Shown: positions 14,263 through 22,702 of the stretch, in pieces
Layout: each line of letters starts with the position of its first letter
Numbering within the stretch: the stretch's first letter is position 1
Assembly (NCBI GenBank): GCA_046302815.1
Contig: JBKCHO010000107.1
Span: 1-34,273, forward strand
Length of the DNA: 34,273 bases
From: JALRAP01 sp046302815
GTDB taxonomy: Bacteria; Bacteroidota; Bacteroidia; AKYH767-A; OLB10
Direction: 5' to 3'
Translations under genes and position numbers: made by a program
Notes under the pieces: generated by a model
The model's input: only the letters and a program-made list of their open reading frames with translations
Told to the model about the DNA's origin: nothing
Database searches by the model: none

Positions 14263-15315
14263 TCAACGATGATGATGACACCTTCCACTTGGATCCTTGG
14301 TGCGGTTGCGGCACGGCAGCCCTTTTTTGGTGGTTCCAGAGCATTGCACTGCCGGAGTATCGTTGGATACGGACCCTGCTTCGCTATAGGTTGATGATGA
14401 TTGCCAGGTCCATTGGCTTATAGCCACACCAATCTCGAGCTGTTCTTCGATTTGGTCATGCAAAGCCGGAAAAAAATTGATGCCGGTGATGCGCTCCACC
14501 TCATCGACACTTACCACATACGATTGCAATGATGCCTTGGAAGATGCATTGGGCATGATGAAAGCGATGGCCTTGAGGTCGGGGCTGGTATGGTCGAGAA
14601 TCACTTTGTAGTAGTAGTTTGGAACCGCTACCTGGCTGTAGCCGATGGTGGGCAATCCTTCTTCGAGGATGCCTGCAGTGACCACGCTAACGGCTCCATA
14701 TTCAACGGCCCAGGTACGAACCAACTCCTCAAGTCGCTTCCAGATGCCTCGGTTGAAGCCGGGAGTTTGCGGCGACATGTTGCTCATATAAAACGACTCA
14801 GCCATCGATTGGTATGACCAACCCATGTCTCCGGCAGGTGCCAGGTGTCCGCGGTCGTAGCCACTGCCTTTGTAATCGTTGGGCGCCGCAGATTCGGTAT
14901 GTACTGCCGGATCCGACATAAACTTGTCGGTGCGTGCATGAGCCGATTGTGTTTCCTGCGCCGTGAGCTCATAAGCCACCCATTCCGCCTGCTCGAAGCG
15001 CTCGTTGTAAACAAGAGTATATCCCGATTTGCGAATGAGTATTTGCCCAGGCTTCAACGCAGGAAGCTCCAGTTCGAATAGCGAATCGGTGTTGAAGGCG
15101 ACCCTCGACTGTTCTGTATAACCTACCTCCGTTTGGGATGTGTTGGATCCGGAGGTGGTTGGCTCTTTGCGTTCGTTCCCGAAGGAGCAACCGAAGGAGC
15201 AAGTAGCTAGTAAGACGAACAGCAGTATGGAAAAATAAAATCGCACCTGGCGGGAGTTTTGAAGGGTATTCAAATTTAATGAAAAAAGAGGGACACGGAT
15301 TGATAGTTTGTTCAT
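14263..15315 (-). CDS. Exported DNA/RNA non-specific endonuclease (NUC1 type) with Cys/His tail
   Basis: The protein has 350 residues. The N-terminus has a hydrophobic export segment (about 26-38) followed by Cys39 and Cys43, suggesting a lipoprotein or secreted protein. The NUC1 (ββα-metal) nuclease domain spans about residues 90-300. It shows the catalytic motif DRGHLAPAGDM at 154-164 (His157 the general base), and YMSNMSPQTPGFNRG at 177-190 with Asn188 as likely metal ligand. These enzymes cut DNA and RNA in the periplasm or outside the cell, for nutrient or phosphate scavenging. After a Ser/Thr-rich linker, the last 26 residues carry C325-x9-C335-x10-C346-HHH, a small zinc-finger-like tail also found at the ends of other nuclease-type proteins. 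The gene stands alone, 270 bp downstream of lpxK and 44 bp before the operator-like repeat of the next gene. Confidence 0.87.
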   Translation of the reverse strand: MNKLSIRVPLFSLNLNTLQNSRQVRFYFSILLFVLLATCSFGCSFGNERKEPTTSGSNTSQTEVGYTEQSRVAFNTDSLFELELPALKPGQILIRKSGYTLVYNERFEQAEWVAYELTAQETQSAHARTDKFMSDPAVHTESAAPNDYKGSGYDRGHLAPAGDMGWSYQSMAESFYMSNMSPQTPGFNRGIWKRLEELVRTWAVEYGAVSVVTAGILEEGLPTIGYSQVAVPNYYYKVILDHTSPDLKAIAFIMPNASSKASLQSYVVSVDEVERITGINFFPALHDQIEEQLEIGVAISQWTWQSSSTYSEAGSVSNDTPAVQCSGTTKKGLPCRNRTKDPSGRCHHHR

Positions 15316-15380
15316 TAGTCGTTAACTTATAACAACTAAGCAATAGTATTACTGGAATCCGTCTTTATATTCAGATAAAA

Positions 15381-15413
15381 GTGACAAGTGACATGTCACA
15401 AGTGTAAAGTGTC
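15381..15413. repeat. Clustered GTGACA repeats with a 12-bp palindrome
   Basis: The spacer upstream of the nuclease gene contains GTGACAA, GTGACATGTCAC (perfect palindrome, 15388-15399), then AAGTG and AAAGTGTC. These are several direct and inverted copies of an AAGTGAC unit. It may be a remnant of a dispersed repeat or a regulator site. The rest of the 271-bp spacer 15316-15586 contains no gene I can support. Confidence 0.4.
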
Positions 15414-15526
15414 GCCATTCATGCCCAAGGCAAGCAACAGTCGCTATTGGCCTCCTATTGTGATTCGCACAGTTCGTGGACGGGCCACGCACCAGCGTTT
15501 TTAAGTTAGATGTTACATGTTAACCT

Positions 15527-15570
15527 GTACCGCCTACCGCCACTGCCTACTGGTACTGGTACTAGTATTC
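15527..15570. repeat. Low-complexity intergenic repeat (CTACCGCCACTGCC type)
   Basis: The stretch holds GTACCGCCTACCGCC, then ACTGCC, then two TGGTAC copies and ACTAGTA. The core GCCTACCGCCACTGCCTAC (15532-15550) recurs with two mismatches at 24358-24376, before nuoH. This points to a dispersed intergenic repeat family. Confidence 0.5.
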
Positions 15571-15586
15571 ATACTGATTCTTCCCA

Positions 15587-16618
15587 TCAATCTTGAATCC
15601 CAGCAACATGATTTAAAATCATAACATCAAACGCACCCTGGCGGTCGATTTGGACTTGAATGGGAATGTAAAAGGCAGGCTTGTTTAAGAATAAAGAGAG
15701 AAGACCATCGCTTTGTAAACGCACAAAATCCTTTTCGGTGGTGACGAAGGTGGTGTTGGATGGGTGGGCACTGAAGATGCGCTGCAATTCATCGGCGGAG
15801 AACCGGTGGTGATCGGCGAATGTGTAGGTGTGTAATGAATTGCCAAGTGTGGCTGCGTGTTGGAAAAAAGCTTCGGGGTGTGCGATGCCGGCGAACGCCA
15901 CCACTTCATTCGTTGACTGGATGCCAATGGAAGAACCATCGAATGCAGAAGGCTCTCCATATACAATTTGTGAGAAGAAAACGGATTGGTTCGGTAATGG
16001 CTGAATTTCGTCGACGATGTGTTGCTTTTCATTATCCAACATGCCCTGCGGGCAACCCGTCACAATGATGATATCGGCCCGCCAGTAACCCGATCGCGGT
16101 TCACGCAAATTACCCATAGGTAGCACATGATCTTTGGTAAATAGACTACTGTTGGGCGTGAGCAAAATTTGCAATGAGGGTGTGACGCTTCTGTGCTGGT
16201 ATCCGTCATCCATGAGCACCACATCACAACCATCCGCGGAAGCGAGGAGCCGCTGCAATCCTTCAGCCCTATTGGCACATACCGCCACTTGGATATTCGG
16301 ATACTTGCGATGGTACATGAATGGTTCATCGCCCAACCGAGCCGAAGAGGCATCGGCTCCAGCCAACTGGAATCCTTTCGAGGATCGGCCATATCCCCTG
16401 CTGAGTGTGGCCAACCGATAACGGTCTTGCAACAACCGTATCAGGTATTCCACATGCGGTGTTTTACCCGTGCCACCCATGCTCAGGTTACCAACGAGAA
16501 TGACCGGCTTTTCGAACGAAGCAGAACGAAGCAGACCACCGTCGTACAGAAAATTACGAACCGCAATTATCATCCCATAGAGGATGCTAAAAGGGAAAAG
16601 CAGGAGTCGCCAGTTCAT
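15587..16618 (-). CDS. lpxK: Tetraacyldisaccharide 4'-kinase
   Basis: The protein has 343 residues, the usual LpxK length. LpxK phosphorylates the 4' position of the lipid A disaccharide with ATP at the inner membrane, the sixth step of the Raetz pathway. An N-terminal membrane-anchoring segment (about 4-24) precedes the Walker A motif GNLSMGGTGKTP at 43-54. RGYGR (74-78), GDEP (96-99), CANR (114-117) and DDGYQH (137-142) follow, all conserved in the family; the Asp pair serves the catalytic centre. A second P-loop-like lobe continues to the C-terminus, with FVTTEKDFVRL near 295. It is divergent from the nif3-like gene across a 74-bp gap and separated from the nuclease gene by 271 bp of repeat-containing DNA. 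No other lipid A gene is nearby, as is common in Bacteroidota. Confidence 0.95.
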   Translation of the reverse strand: MNWRLLLFPFSILYGMIIAVRNFLYDGGLLRSASFEKPVILVGNLSMGGTGKTPHVEYLIRLLQDRYRLATLSRGYGRSSKGFQLAGADASSARLGDEPFMYHRKYPNIQVAVCANRAEGLQRLLASADGCDVVLMDDGYQHRSVTPSLQILLTPNSSLFTKDHVLPMGNLREPRSGYWRADIIIVTGCPQGMLDNEKQHIVDEIQPLPNQSVFFSQIVYGEPSAFDGSSIGIQSTNEVVAFAGIAHPEAFFQHAATLGNSLHTYTFADHHRFSADELQRIFSAHPSNTTFVTTEKDFVRLQSDGLLSLFLNKPAFYIPIQVQIDRQGAFDVMILNHVAGIQD

Positions 16619-16692
16619 AAGGCGCCAAATTAATCCATATTGTTGAACCCGCTTCGCTACCGATTCTTAATTTTACATCCAAACCTAGCACC

Positions 16693-17790
16693 GTGGAAAA
16701 GCTATCCAACATCATCCGGCATTTGGAGCGACTGGCACCGCCATCGCTGCAAGAGGACTATGACAACAGCGGCCTGATCGTGGGCCATCCAGATATGGAA
16801 ATACGCGGCGCTGTGATTTGCCTGGATAGTACTGAAACCGTCATCGACGAAGCCATCCAACACGGATGCAACCTGGTGATTGCCCACCACCCTATTGTGT
16901 TTTCGGGACTGAAGAAATTCAATGGCAAGAACTATGTGGAGCGTACGGTGATGAAGGCCATCAAGCACGATGTGGCCATTTATGCCATACATACCAACCT
17001 CGACAATGTGGCCCAAGGAGTGAACGCCGAAATATGCAGCCGATTGGGCTTAGTGGATACCCGCGTGCTGGATGTCAAAAAAGGACAAATCAAAAAGCTG
17101 GTAACCTATTGCCCCGAGAAAGATGCCGAACAGGTCAGAAACGCCCTATTCGCTGCAGGTGCCGGACACATCGGCAAATACGACGAGTGCAGTTTCAACA
17201 CCTCTGGCGTTGGCACATTCCGGCCCGGCCAAGGTGCCGATCCCACCATTGGGCAAATCGGTGTGAGGCACCATGAAAACGAAATTCGCATCGAGACCAT
17301 TTTCGTGCAATACCTCGAAAAAGCAGTCCTAAAAGCACTTTTTGATGCCCATCCTTATGAAGAGGTAGCTTACGAATTATATCACACTGACAATCAGCAC
17401 CAAGGTATTGGGGCGGGTATGGTGGGAACACTTGAAAAACCTATGGACACAATGGCATTTTTGAGCCTAGTGAAAGAACGGTTTGGAGTTAAATCACTGA
17501 GACACACAGATATCACTAAACCTAAAGTGTCCACCATCGCCGTATGCGGTGGGTCGGGTAGTTTCCTTCTTAAGAGCGCTTTGTCGGTCGGAGCCGATGT
17601 GTTCCTTACAGCCGACTATAAATACCACCAGTTTTTTGATGCAGAGGGCAAAATTGTAATTGCCGATTTGGGACACTTTGAAAGTGAACAGTTTACGAAA
17701 GAACTACTCCATAGGGAATTAAGCAGGGAATTCACTACATTTGCGCTCCGTTTAACGGACATTGACACGAACCCTGTAAAGTATCTCTGA
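16693..17790 (+). CDS. Nif3-like dinuclear metal-centre hexameric protein
   Basis: The protein has 365 residues, starting at GTG 16693; no in-frame ATG lies close upstream, and MEKLSNIIRHLE is the expected family N-terminus. Metal ligands are visible: HH at 65-66 in VIAHHPIVFSG, THxNLD-like HTNLD at 100-104, and GHFESE with His328 and Glu332 near the C-terminus. The central part (about 130-245), which splits the two halves, is the PII-like insertion of the longer Nif3 proteins. Members form toroidal hexamers; the family has been annotated as GTP cyclohydrolase type 2 homologues, but its cellular role is not settled. Its stop is one base before the start of the zinc-ribbon gene, a pairing common in Bacteroidota, so they are co-translated or co-transcribed. 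Confidence 0.93.
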   Translation: MEKLSNIIRHLERLAPPSLQEDYDNSGLIVGHPDMEIRGAVICLDSTETVIDEAIQHGCNLVIAHHPIVFSGLKKFNGKNYVERTVMKAIKHDVAIYAIHTNLDNVAQGVNAEICSRLGLVDTRVLDVKKGQIKKLVTYCPEKDAEQVRNALFAAGAGHIGKYDECSFNTSGVGTFRPGQGADPTIGQIGVRHHENEIRIETIFVQYLEKAVLKALFDAHPYEEVAYELYHTDNQHQGIGAGMVGTLEKPMDTMAFLSLVKERFGVKSLRHTDITKPKVSTIAVCGGSGSFLLKSALSVGADVFLTADYKYHQFFDAEGKIVIADLGHFESEQFTKELLHRELSREFTTFALRLTDIDTNPVKYL

Positions 17791-17791
17791 A

Positions 17792-18727
17792 ATGGCGGTA
17801 AAGAAAACTGCTTCAAAAAGCGCCACCGGTGAGGCGGTAGCTGAAAAGAAAAAAGCCACCAAGAGCAAAGCCGAAACTGCAACCAAGGAGCCAAAGGCCA
17901 AGCGTGCCTCCTCGCGTTCCAAAGTGGTTGAGAAAATAGTTGAGCCTGCTAAAGAACATCGCTTCAACTTCAAGCTTAAGGAATTTGGAAAAGGAAAAGA
18001 TGACTTCACCGTTGAGGAGAAGCTCCAAGCCTTGTTTCAGCTCCAGCTCATTGACACTGAAATTGACCGCATTCGCATCATCCGCGGAGAACTTCCTATG
18101 GAAGTAGCCGACTTGGAAGATGAAATTGCCGGTTTGCAAACACGCATCCACAACCTCAGTGAGGATGTGCAAGGCTATACCAACTTGATTGCCCAAAAGA
18201 AGCAGGGCATCAAGGATGCCAAAGCGGCCATCAAGAAGTACGAAGGCCAGCAGATGAATGTGAAGAACAACCGCGAATTCGACTCGCTGAACAAGGAAAT
18301 CGAGTTTCAAAACCTCGAGATTCAGCTCTCCGAAAAGCGTATTCGCGAATACGAATACGAACTCGAAGGACAAAACGCCATTCTGGCTGAGGCCAATGCC
18401 CGACTCGAAGAGCGTATGGGCGACCTCAATGCCAAGAAGGAAGAACTCGATACAATCATTGCTGAAACGCAGAAAGAAGAAGCCCAGCTGATGGACTTCT
18501 CCGATCAAGCAAAATCTCTCATTGATGAGCGTTTGTTAACAGCTTACTCACGCATCCGCACCAACGCCCGTAACGGCTTGGCGGTGGTAACCGTTCAGCG
18601 TGATGCATGCGGTGGTTGCTTCAACAAGATTCCGCCACAAAGGCAGTTGGACATCCGCCAGCACAAGAAAATCATCGTGTGCGAACATTGCGGACGCATC
18701 CTCATCGATTCGAACATCGAAATGTAA
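17792..18727 (+). CDS. C4-type zinc ribbon coiled-coil protein
   Basis: The protein has 311 residues. The first 75 are Ala/Lys-rich and probably disordered. A long coiled coil runs from about 75 to 255 (heptad-like runs such as LQTRIHNLSEDVQGYTNLI and KEIEFQNLEIQLSEKRIRE). The C-terminus is a zinc ribbon with C273xxC276 and C297xxC300 (ACGGCFNKI, VCEHCGRIL), matching the zf-RING_7/CT398-HP0958 family. Relatives bind RNA or act as chaperone-like factors in other phyla, but no specific role can be assigned here. The gene begins one base after the nif3-like stop codon and is followed by a strong terminator, so the pair forms a two-gene operon. The basic tail-like N-terminus is longer than in typical family members, which suggests nucleic-acid contact (inference). 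Confidence 0.88.
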   Translation: MAVKKTASKSATGEAVAEKKKATKSKAETATKEPKAKRASSRSKVVEKIVEPAKEHRFNFKLKEFGKGKDDFTVEEKLQALFQLQLIDTEIDRIRIIRGELPMEVADLEDEIAGLQTRIHNLSEDVQGYTNLIAQKKQGIKDAKAAIKKYEGQQMNVKNNREFDSLNKEIEFQNLEIQLSEKRIREYEYELEGQNAILAEANARLEERMGDLNAKKEELDTIIAETQKEEAQLMDFSDQAKSLIDERLLTAYSRIRTNARNGLAVVTVQRDACGGCFNKIPPQRQLDIRQHKKIIVCEHCGRILIDSNIEM

Positions 18728-18746
18728 AATCGGTTCAACCGAAACC

Positions 18747-18777
18747 AAAAGGATCTCCCAACGGAGGTCCTTTTTTT
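18747..18777 (+). terminator. Rho-independent terminator after the nif3/zinc-ribbon pair
   Basis: AAAAGGATCTCC (18747-18758) and GGAGGTCCTTTT (18763-18774) pair, with one G-T pair, across the loop CAAC. Seven Ts at 18771-18777 close it. It starts 20 bases after the stop codon. Confidence 0.85.
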
Positions 18778-18804
18778 ATGGATACACTTTACTAGCTTCG
18801 TACC

Positions 18805-20295
18805 ATGCGCCGATTGCTGTTGTTGTTGGTTTTCTCAGCCACTACCCCTCTGATTTGGGCCAAGCCGTCGCACTTCACCATCAGCGAGGTTTGTCGTACC
18901 GCTCATGGCGAAATGCTGCGCATGCAGTTGTCATCCGCAACCAAGCGGCTCGAGGCGGATGCCTCGGTAGATGTTCGCAATGCCGCTCAATTATTCTTCA
19001 TCAACCAAGCGGATTTCATCCGCGCATTCGTTTCGGAGGAGCCTGGCGATTTCAATCGGATGCAACAATCGGCGAATCGATGCCTGGATTTGGTGGAACA
19101 CCTCGATGACAACAACCCGTGGAAGCAATTCGCACATGCCGAAGTGCTGCTGCGCAGTGCTGTGGTAAAGCTCAAACGAAAGGAATTCCTGTCGGCAGGT
19201 AACAACATCCGCAAAGCGTTCGGCATGGTGATGGAGGTGCGCAAGTCGCATCCGAATTTCGCTCCCGCACTCAAAACCGCCGGACTGCTGCACGCCATCA
19301 TGGGCACCGTGCCCGAGAACTACAAGTGGCTCGCTAACCTCGCAGGTATGCAAGGCACCATTCCGCAAGGTGTGAATGAATTGGAAAACGCCCTGGTGGC
19401 ATTGAGAAAAGACGCTGCCAACGGCTTCTTATATGACGAGGCCCTGCTCTATCGGGTGTTTTGCGCCTCCCACTTCGAAAAAAATGAACCCAAAGCGGTG
19501 CAGCTCATGGAACAGCGTGCAAAGGCAACGCCTCCTCAAGGACTTTTCCTCTTTTTCCATGTGAACTCACTCGTAAAAACAGAACGGTATGCCGATGCCT
19601 TGCGAATGATCAACAACCAACAACCGAACACCACTGCGTTTCCGCTGCATTACCTGCAATTCCAGAAAGGGGTGATTTTGTTGGGCAACATGCAAACCAA
19701 AGAAGCTGCGCAAGCGTTCGGTAGTTATGTGCGTTCGTTCAAGGGTACTTCATTTGTGAAAGCATCGTGGCAGAAAATGGCGTGGATCCATTTGTTGAAT
19801 GGCGATGTGGATAGTTATCGCAAGCATATGCAGCGCATCCCATCGGTAGGTTCCGATTTCACCGATGAAGACCAGCAGGCCCAACGGCAGGCGGAGTCGG
19901 GAGAAATCCCAAATGTGCCGCTGCTGGAGTGCCGTTTGTTGTTCGACGGCGGAAACTACGACCTGGCGCTGGAAAAACTATCGGCCATCCCAACTAAAAA
20001 ACTCACCACCGTGCGCGATAATCTGGAATACACTTACCGCATGGCCCGCATTTGTGAAAAGAAAAACCTCGCCGAATTAGCCATGAAATATTATGCTGCG
20101 ACCTACGACAACGGCAAAAATCAGCGTTGGTACTTTGCAGCCAACTCGGCCTTGTTGCTGGGAGGAATGCATGAGCAACGAGGTGACAAAACAATGGCAT
20201 TATCGTGGTACAAGAAATGCCTCGCTCTGCGAAACCACGAGTATCAAAACAGCATCGACCAAAAAGCAGAGGCCGGCAAGAACCGAATAAAATAA
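18805..20295 (+). CDS. Exported TPR-like helical repeat protein
   Basis: The protein has 496 residues with a short signal peptide (MRRLLLLLVFSATTPLIWAKP). The remainder is almost entirely amphipathic helices in pairs resembling tetratricopeptide repeats, for example FFHVNSLVKTERYADALRM, LEYTYRMARICEKKNLAEL and KTMALSWYKKCLALRNHEY. The last third has the clearest TPR-like spacing. I do not recognise a named family. Such proteins usually act as periplasmic or outer-membrane scaffolds. It is 12 bp upstream of the O-methyltransferase gene in the same direction and may be co-transcribed with it, while the terminator at 18747-18777 separates it from the preceding pair. Start ATG 18805 is supported by the signal peptide. 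Confidence 0.75.
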   Translation: MRRLLLLLVFSATTPLIWAKPSHFTISEVCRTAHGEMLRMQLSSATKRLEADASVDVRNAAQLFFINQADFIRAFVSEEPGDFNRMQQSANRCLDLVEHLDDNNPWKQFAHAEVLLRSAVVKLKRKEFLSAGNNIRKAFGMVMEVRKSHPNFAPALKTAGLLHAIMGTVPENYKWLANLAGMQGTIPQGVNELENALVALRKDAANGFLYDEALLYRVFCASHFEKNEPKAVQLMEQRAKATPPQGLFLFFHVNSLVKTERYADALRMINNQQPNTTAFPLHYLQFQKGVILLGNMQTKEAAQAFGSYVRSFKGTSFVKASWQKMAWIHLLNGDVDSYRKHMQRIPSVGSDFTDEDQQAQRQAESGEIPNVPLLECRLLFDGGNYDLALEKLSAIPTKKLTTVRDNLEYTYRMARICEKKNLAELAMKYYAATYDNGKNQRWYFAANSALLLGGMHEQRGDKTMALSWYKKCLALRNHEYQNSIDQKAEAGKNRIK

Positions 20296-20307
20296 AATCA
20301 AACCACC

Positions 20308-20949
20308 ATGGAATTCATAGATGAAAAATTGGCATCGTATGCCGAACAATACAGCGAGCCGGAATCGGCATTGCTCCAAGAACTGAACCGCGAAACCTGG
20401 GCCAAGGTACTCATGCCCCGCATGTTGTCGGGGCACATGCAAGGACGCATCCTATCGATGTTCTCCCGCATGTTGCAACCGAAGCGCATCCTTGAGATCG
20501 GCACCTACACGGGTTACAGCGCGCTGTGCCTGGCCGAGGGCCTTTCGGCCGATGGAAAGCTATACACCATCGACATCAACGACGAGCTGGAGCCGATGAC
20601 CAAGCGCTACTTTGCGCAATCACCCCACAACACGCAAATCGTAGCCATGATTGGTAATGCAGTGGAGCTGGTGCCCACGATAAAAGAAACCTTTGACCTG
20701 GTGTTTATCGATGCCGACAAGGAGAACTACGCCACCTATTTCGATCTGGTGTGGGATCAACTTCGGCCTGGTGGTGTCATCATCGCCGACAATGTACTTT
20801 GGAGTGGCAATGTACTGAAGCCCGAGTCGGAGATGGATGAGGAAACTATGGCGTTGCATCGCTTCAACCAAAAGGTGAGCGCGGATCCCCGTTGCAAAAC
20901 GGTGTTGATGCCGGTGCGCGACGGACTGATGGTGATCATGAAACAATAG
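20308..20949 (+). CDS. SAM-dependent O-methyltransferase, CCoAOMT/COMT-like
   Basis: The protein has 213 residues, matching the family's usual 210-230. Motif I for SAM binding is ILEIGTYTGYSAL (61-73). The divalent-metal site is visible as FIDADKENY (Asp135) and IADNVLWSGNV (Asp161, Asn162). The family transfers a methyl group from SAM to catechol-like or other hydroxyl substrates; bacterial members are often of unknown substrate. It lies 12 bp after the TPR-like gene and 6 bp before the flavoprotein gene. Such tight spacing suggests one transcript with the reductase. No quinone-biosynthesis context is visible, so a link to quinone chemistry would be a guess. Confidence 0.92.
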   Translation: MEFIDEKLASYAEQYSEPESALLQELNRETWAKVLMPRMLSGHMQGRILSMFSRMLQPKRILEIGTYTGYSALCLAEGLSADGKLYTIDINDELEPMTKRYFAQSPHNTQIVAMIGNAVELVPTIKETFDLVFIDADKENYATYFDLVWDQLRPGGVIIADNVLWSGNVLKPESEMDEETMALHRFNQKVSADPRCKTVLMPVRDGLMVIMKQ

Positions 20950-20955
20950 CCTGCG

Positions 20956-21690
20956 ATGAAAATTGAAAAAACATACCGCGCCACCATCACGCGCATCATC
21001 GACGAATCGCCGATCGTGAAACGATTCTTTTTTTCGATTCCCGAATCGGAAGGCTTCACTTTTGCGGCGGGACAGTTCATTGCGCTCAACATCCCAGGTG
21101 AAACCGAAAACATCCGACGCTACTACTCCGTGGCATCCGCGCCAAGCGTTGCCAACCAACCAACCGATTACTCTTTCGAGCTGTGCATCTCGTTCAAACC
21201 GGGCGGCGCCGGCAGCGCGTTGCTTTGGGACCAAATCACCGCAGGCAGCCAATTGGATGTGGACGGCCCCTATGGTAAGTTCCTCCTCGGCCAGCCCATC
21301 GACCGCGAGCTGTGTTTCATTGCCACGGGAACGGGCATCGCGCCGTTGCGCAGCATGATCGCACACATCTTCCAATCGGGGTTGGCACATGGACCCATCA
21401 CCCTCATCTCGGGCAACCGAACCGAGGCCGACAACCTGTATGCTGCCGAGTTTGAGGCACTTCAGGCACAACACCCCGAATTCCGTTTTATACCCACCTT
21501 GTCGCGGCCTTCGCCCGATTGGACGGGCGAGCAGGGCTATGTGCATGCGGTGTACCAAAAGCTATTCGCCGAGAAGCGACCGGCCACCTTTTACCTCTGC
21601 GGTTGGCAGAACATGCTCAAGGAAGCCCGTAACACATTGGAAGCTATGGGATACGAAAAGCAGCACATCCGATTCGAATCATACGGCTGA
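20956..21690 (+). CDS. Ferredoxin-NADP reductase-like flavoprotein
   Basis: The protein has 244 residues with the two-domain FNR fold. The FAD domain (about 1-115) has the RxYS flavin motif RYYSVASAP (55-63) and GPYGKF (104-109). The NAD(P) domain has ATGTGIAPLRSM (123-134), ISGNR (151-155) and YLCGWQNM (213-220), with Cys215 in the usual CGP-like position. No 2Fe-2S ferredoxin domain is attached, so electrons must pass to or from a separate carrier. It would interconvert NAD(P)H and a one-electron carrier such as ferredoxin or flavodoxin in the cytoplasm. It is the last gene before nuoA (122 bp), in the same direction, although nuoA has its own promoter. Because this operon lacks the NADH-oxidising subunits, its position is notable (see findings). 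Confidence 0.88.
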   Translation: MKIEKTYRATITRIIDESPIVKRFFFSIPESEGFTFAAGQFIALNIPGETENIRRYYSVASAPSVANQPTDYSFELCISFKPGGAGSALLWDQITAGSQLDVDGPYGKFLLGQPIDRELCFIATGTGIAPLRSMIAHIFQSGLAHGPITLISGNRTEADNLYAAEFEALQAQHPEFRFIPTLSRPSPDWTGEQGYVHAVYQKLFAEKRPATFYLCGWQNMLKEARNTLEAMGYEKQHIRFESYG

Positions 21691-21786
21691 GCCGTCATCC
21701 GCGCAAGCGTGAAAAACCGCAAAAGTTATGAGCATTGGTTAATAACTTAACGGGGTGGATTTTTAGAGTGCAAAAGGGGTAAAAGA

Positions 21787-21794
21787 TATATTTG
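21787..21794 (+). promoter_or_regulatory. -7 box of the complex I operon
   Basis: TATATTTG matches TAnnTTTG exactly. A T-rich TTTA lies at 21762-21765, 21 bases upstream, as a weak -33 box. Transcription would begin near 21801, about 12 bases before nuoA's ATG. The remaining spacer 21691-21786 shows no clear terminator, so some read-through from the flavoprotein gene is possible. Confidence 0.5.
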
Positions 21795-21812
21795 CACGAC
21801 TGAAAAAACCAC

Positions 21813-22163
21813 ATGGGATCCGGATCCATAATTGCCTTGATGCTTGCTGCTGTCGCCTTTTCAGGGATGGCATTGGTGATTTCGAAATTCCTACTCAAAA
21901 CCACGCCGAACCCGGCGAAGCTGCAACCTTATGAGTGCGGCATCCCGACCATTGGACCGAGCTGGGTGCAGTTCAGCGTGGGGTATTACCTGTTCGCGCT
22001 GATCTTCCTCATTTTCGATGTGGAGTTGATATTCCTCTTCCCATGGGCCGTTGTGGTTAAGAAGCTCGGCTGGGTGGCATTGGTGGAAGCACTTATCTTC
22101 ATCACCATCCTCTTCCTCGGATTCCTCTACGCACACAAGAAAAAAGCATTGAAATGGATGTAA
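21813..22163 (+). CDS. nuoA: NADH-quinone oxidoreductase subunit A
   Basis: The protein has 116 residues and three predicted membrane helices, as usual for NuoA. Conserved features are visible: YECGIP (39-44), which holds the loop Cys near the quinone-site junction, and YYLFALIFLIFDVELIFLFPW (58-78), with the Asp/Glu pair of the second helix. NuoA sits at the junction between the connecting and membrane arms of complex I and contributes to the quinone channel. The gene opens the operon about 20 bases after a good -7 box, and its end overlaps nuoB by 10 bases. Confidence 0.97.
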   Translation: MGSGSIIALMLAAVAFSGMALVISKFLLKTTPNPAKLQPYECGIPTIGPSWVQFSVGYYLFALIFLIFDVELIFLFPWAVVVKKLGWVALVEALIFITILFLGFLYAHKKKALKWM

Positions 22164-22702
22164 ACCCCGCAAACAACACTCCATTCCCGGGCGAGGTCAT
22201 CCAAACGCCGAGCGGTGGCATTCTGGTGAGCAAGCTCGACCAGGTGATCAACTGGGCCCGCAGCAACTCGCTCTGGCCATTGGTGTTCGGCACTTCGTGC
22301 TGCGCCATTGAGATGATGAGCACCGCATCGGCAAAATACGACTGGTCACGCTTCGGATTCGAGGTGGCTCGCGCCACTCCACGCCAAGCGGATGTGATCA
22401 TCATTGCTGGCACAATCGTGAACAAGATGGCTCCCGTGCTCAAACGGTTGTACGACCAAATGGCCGAGCCGAAATATGTGATCGCCATGGGCGCATGCGC
22501 CACCAGCGGCGGTCCGTTTTTTTACAACACCTACTCGGTGGTGAAAGGCGCCGACCACATCATCCCCGTGGATGTGTATGTCGCCGGTTGTCCGCCCCGC
22601 CCCGAAGCATTGCTGCACGCCATGATCGCCCTGCAAGAGAAAATCCAAAAGGGACTCACGCGCGAACAGATACGCATGGAAAAACCTGAAAACACCATTT
22701 GA
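22154..22702 (+). CDS. nuoB: NADH-quinone oxidoreductase subunit B
   Basis: The protein has 182 residues. NuoB carries the terminal iron-sulfur cluster N2, which passes electrons to quinone. All four cluster ligands are present: the adjacent pair C49-C50 (SCCAIEMM), C115 (GACATSGG) and C146 (GCPPRPEAL). It docks on NuoD and the membrane arm. The start overlaps nuoA by 10 bases, and the stop overlaps nuoC's ATG (TGATG), so translation is coupled. The protein appears complete and of normal length, so cluster N2 should be functional even though the NADH-oxidising module is missing from this operon. Confidence 0.97.
   Translation: MDVNPANNTPFPGEVIQTPSGGILVSKLDQVINWARSNSLWPLVFGTSCCAIEMMSTASAKYDWSRFGFEVARATPRQADVIIIAGTIVNKMAPVLKRLYDQMAEPKYVIAMGACATSGGPFFYNTYSVVKGADHIIPVDVYVAGCPPRPEALLHAMIALQEKIQKGLTREQIRMEKPENTI

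Noticed and set aside
20620..21558. A 312-codon minus-strand open frame across the methyltransferase and flavoprotein genes
   Set aside because: It spans two well-supported genes with clear motifs on the plus strand and shows no recognisable protein features.
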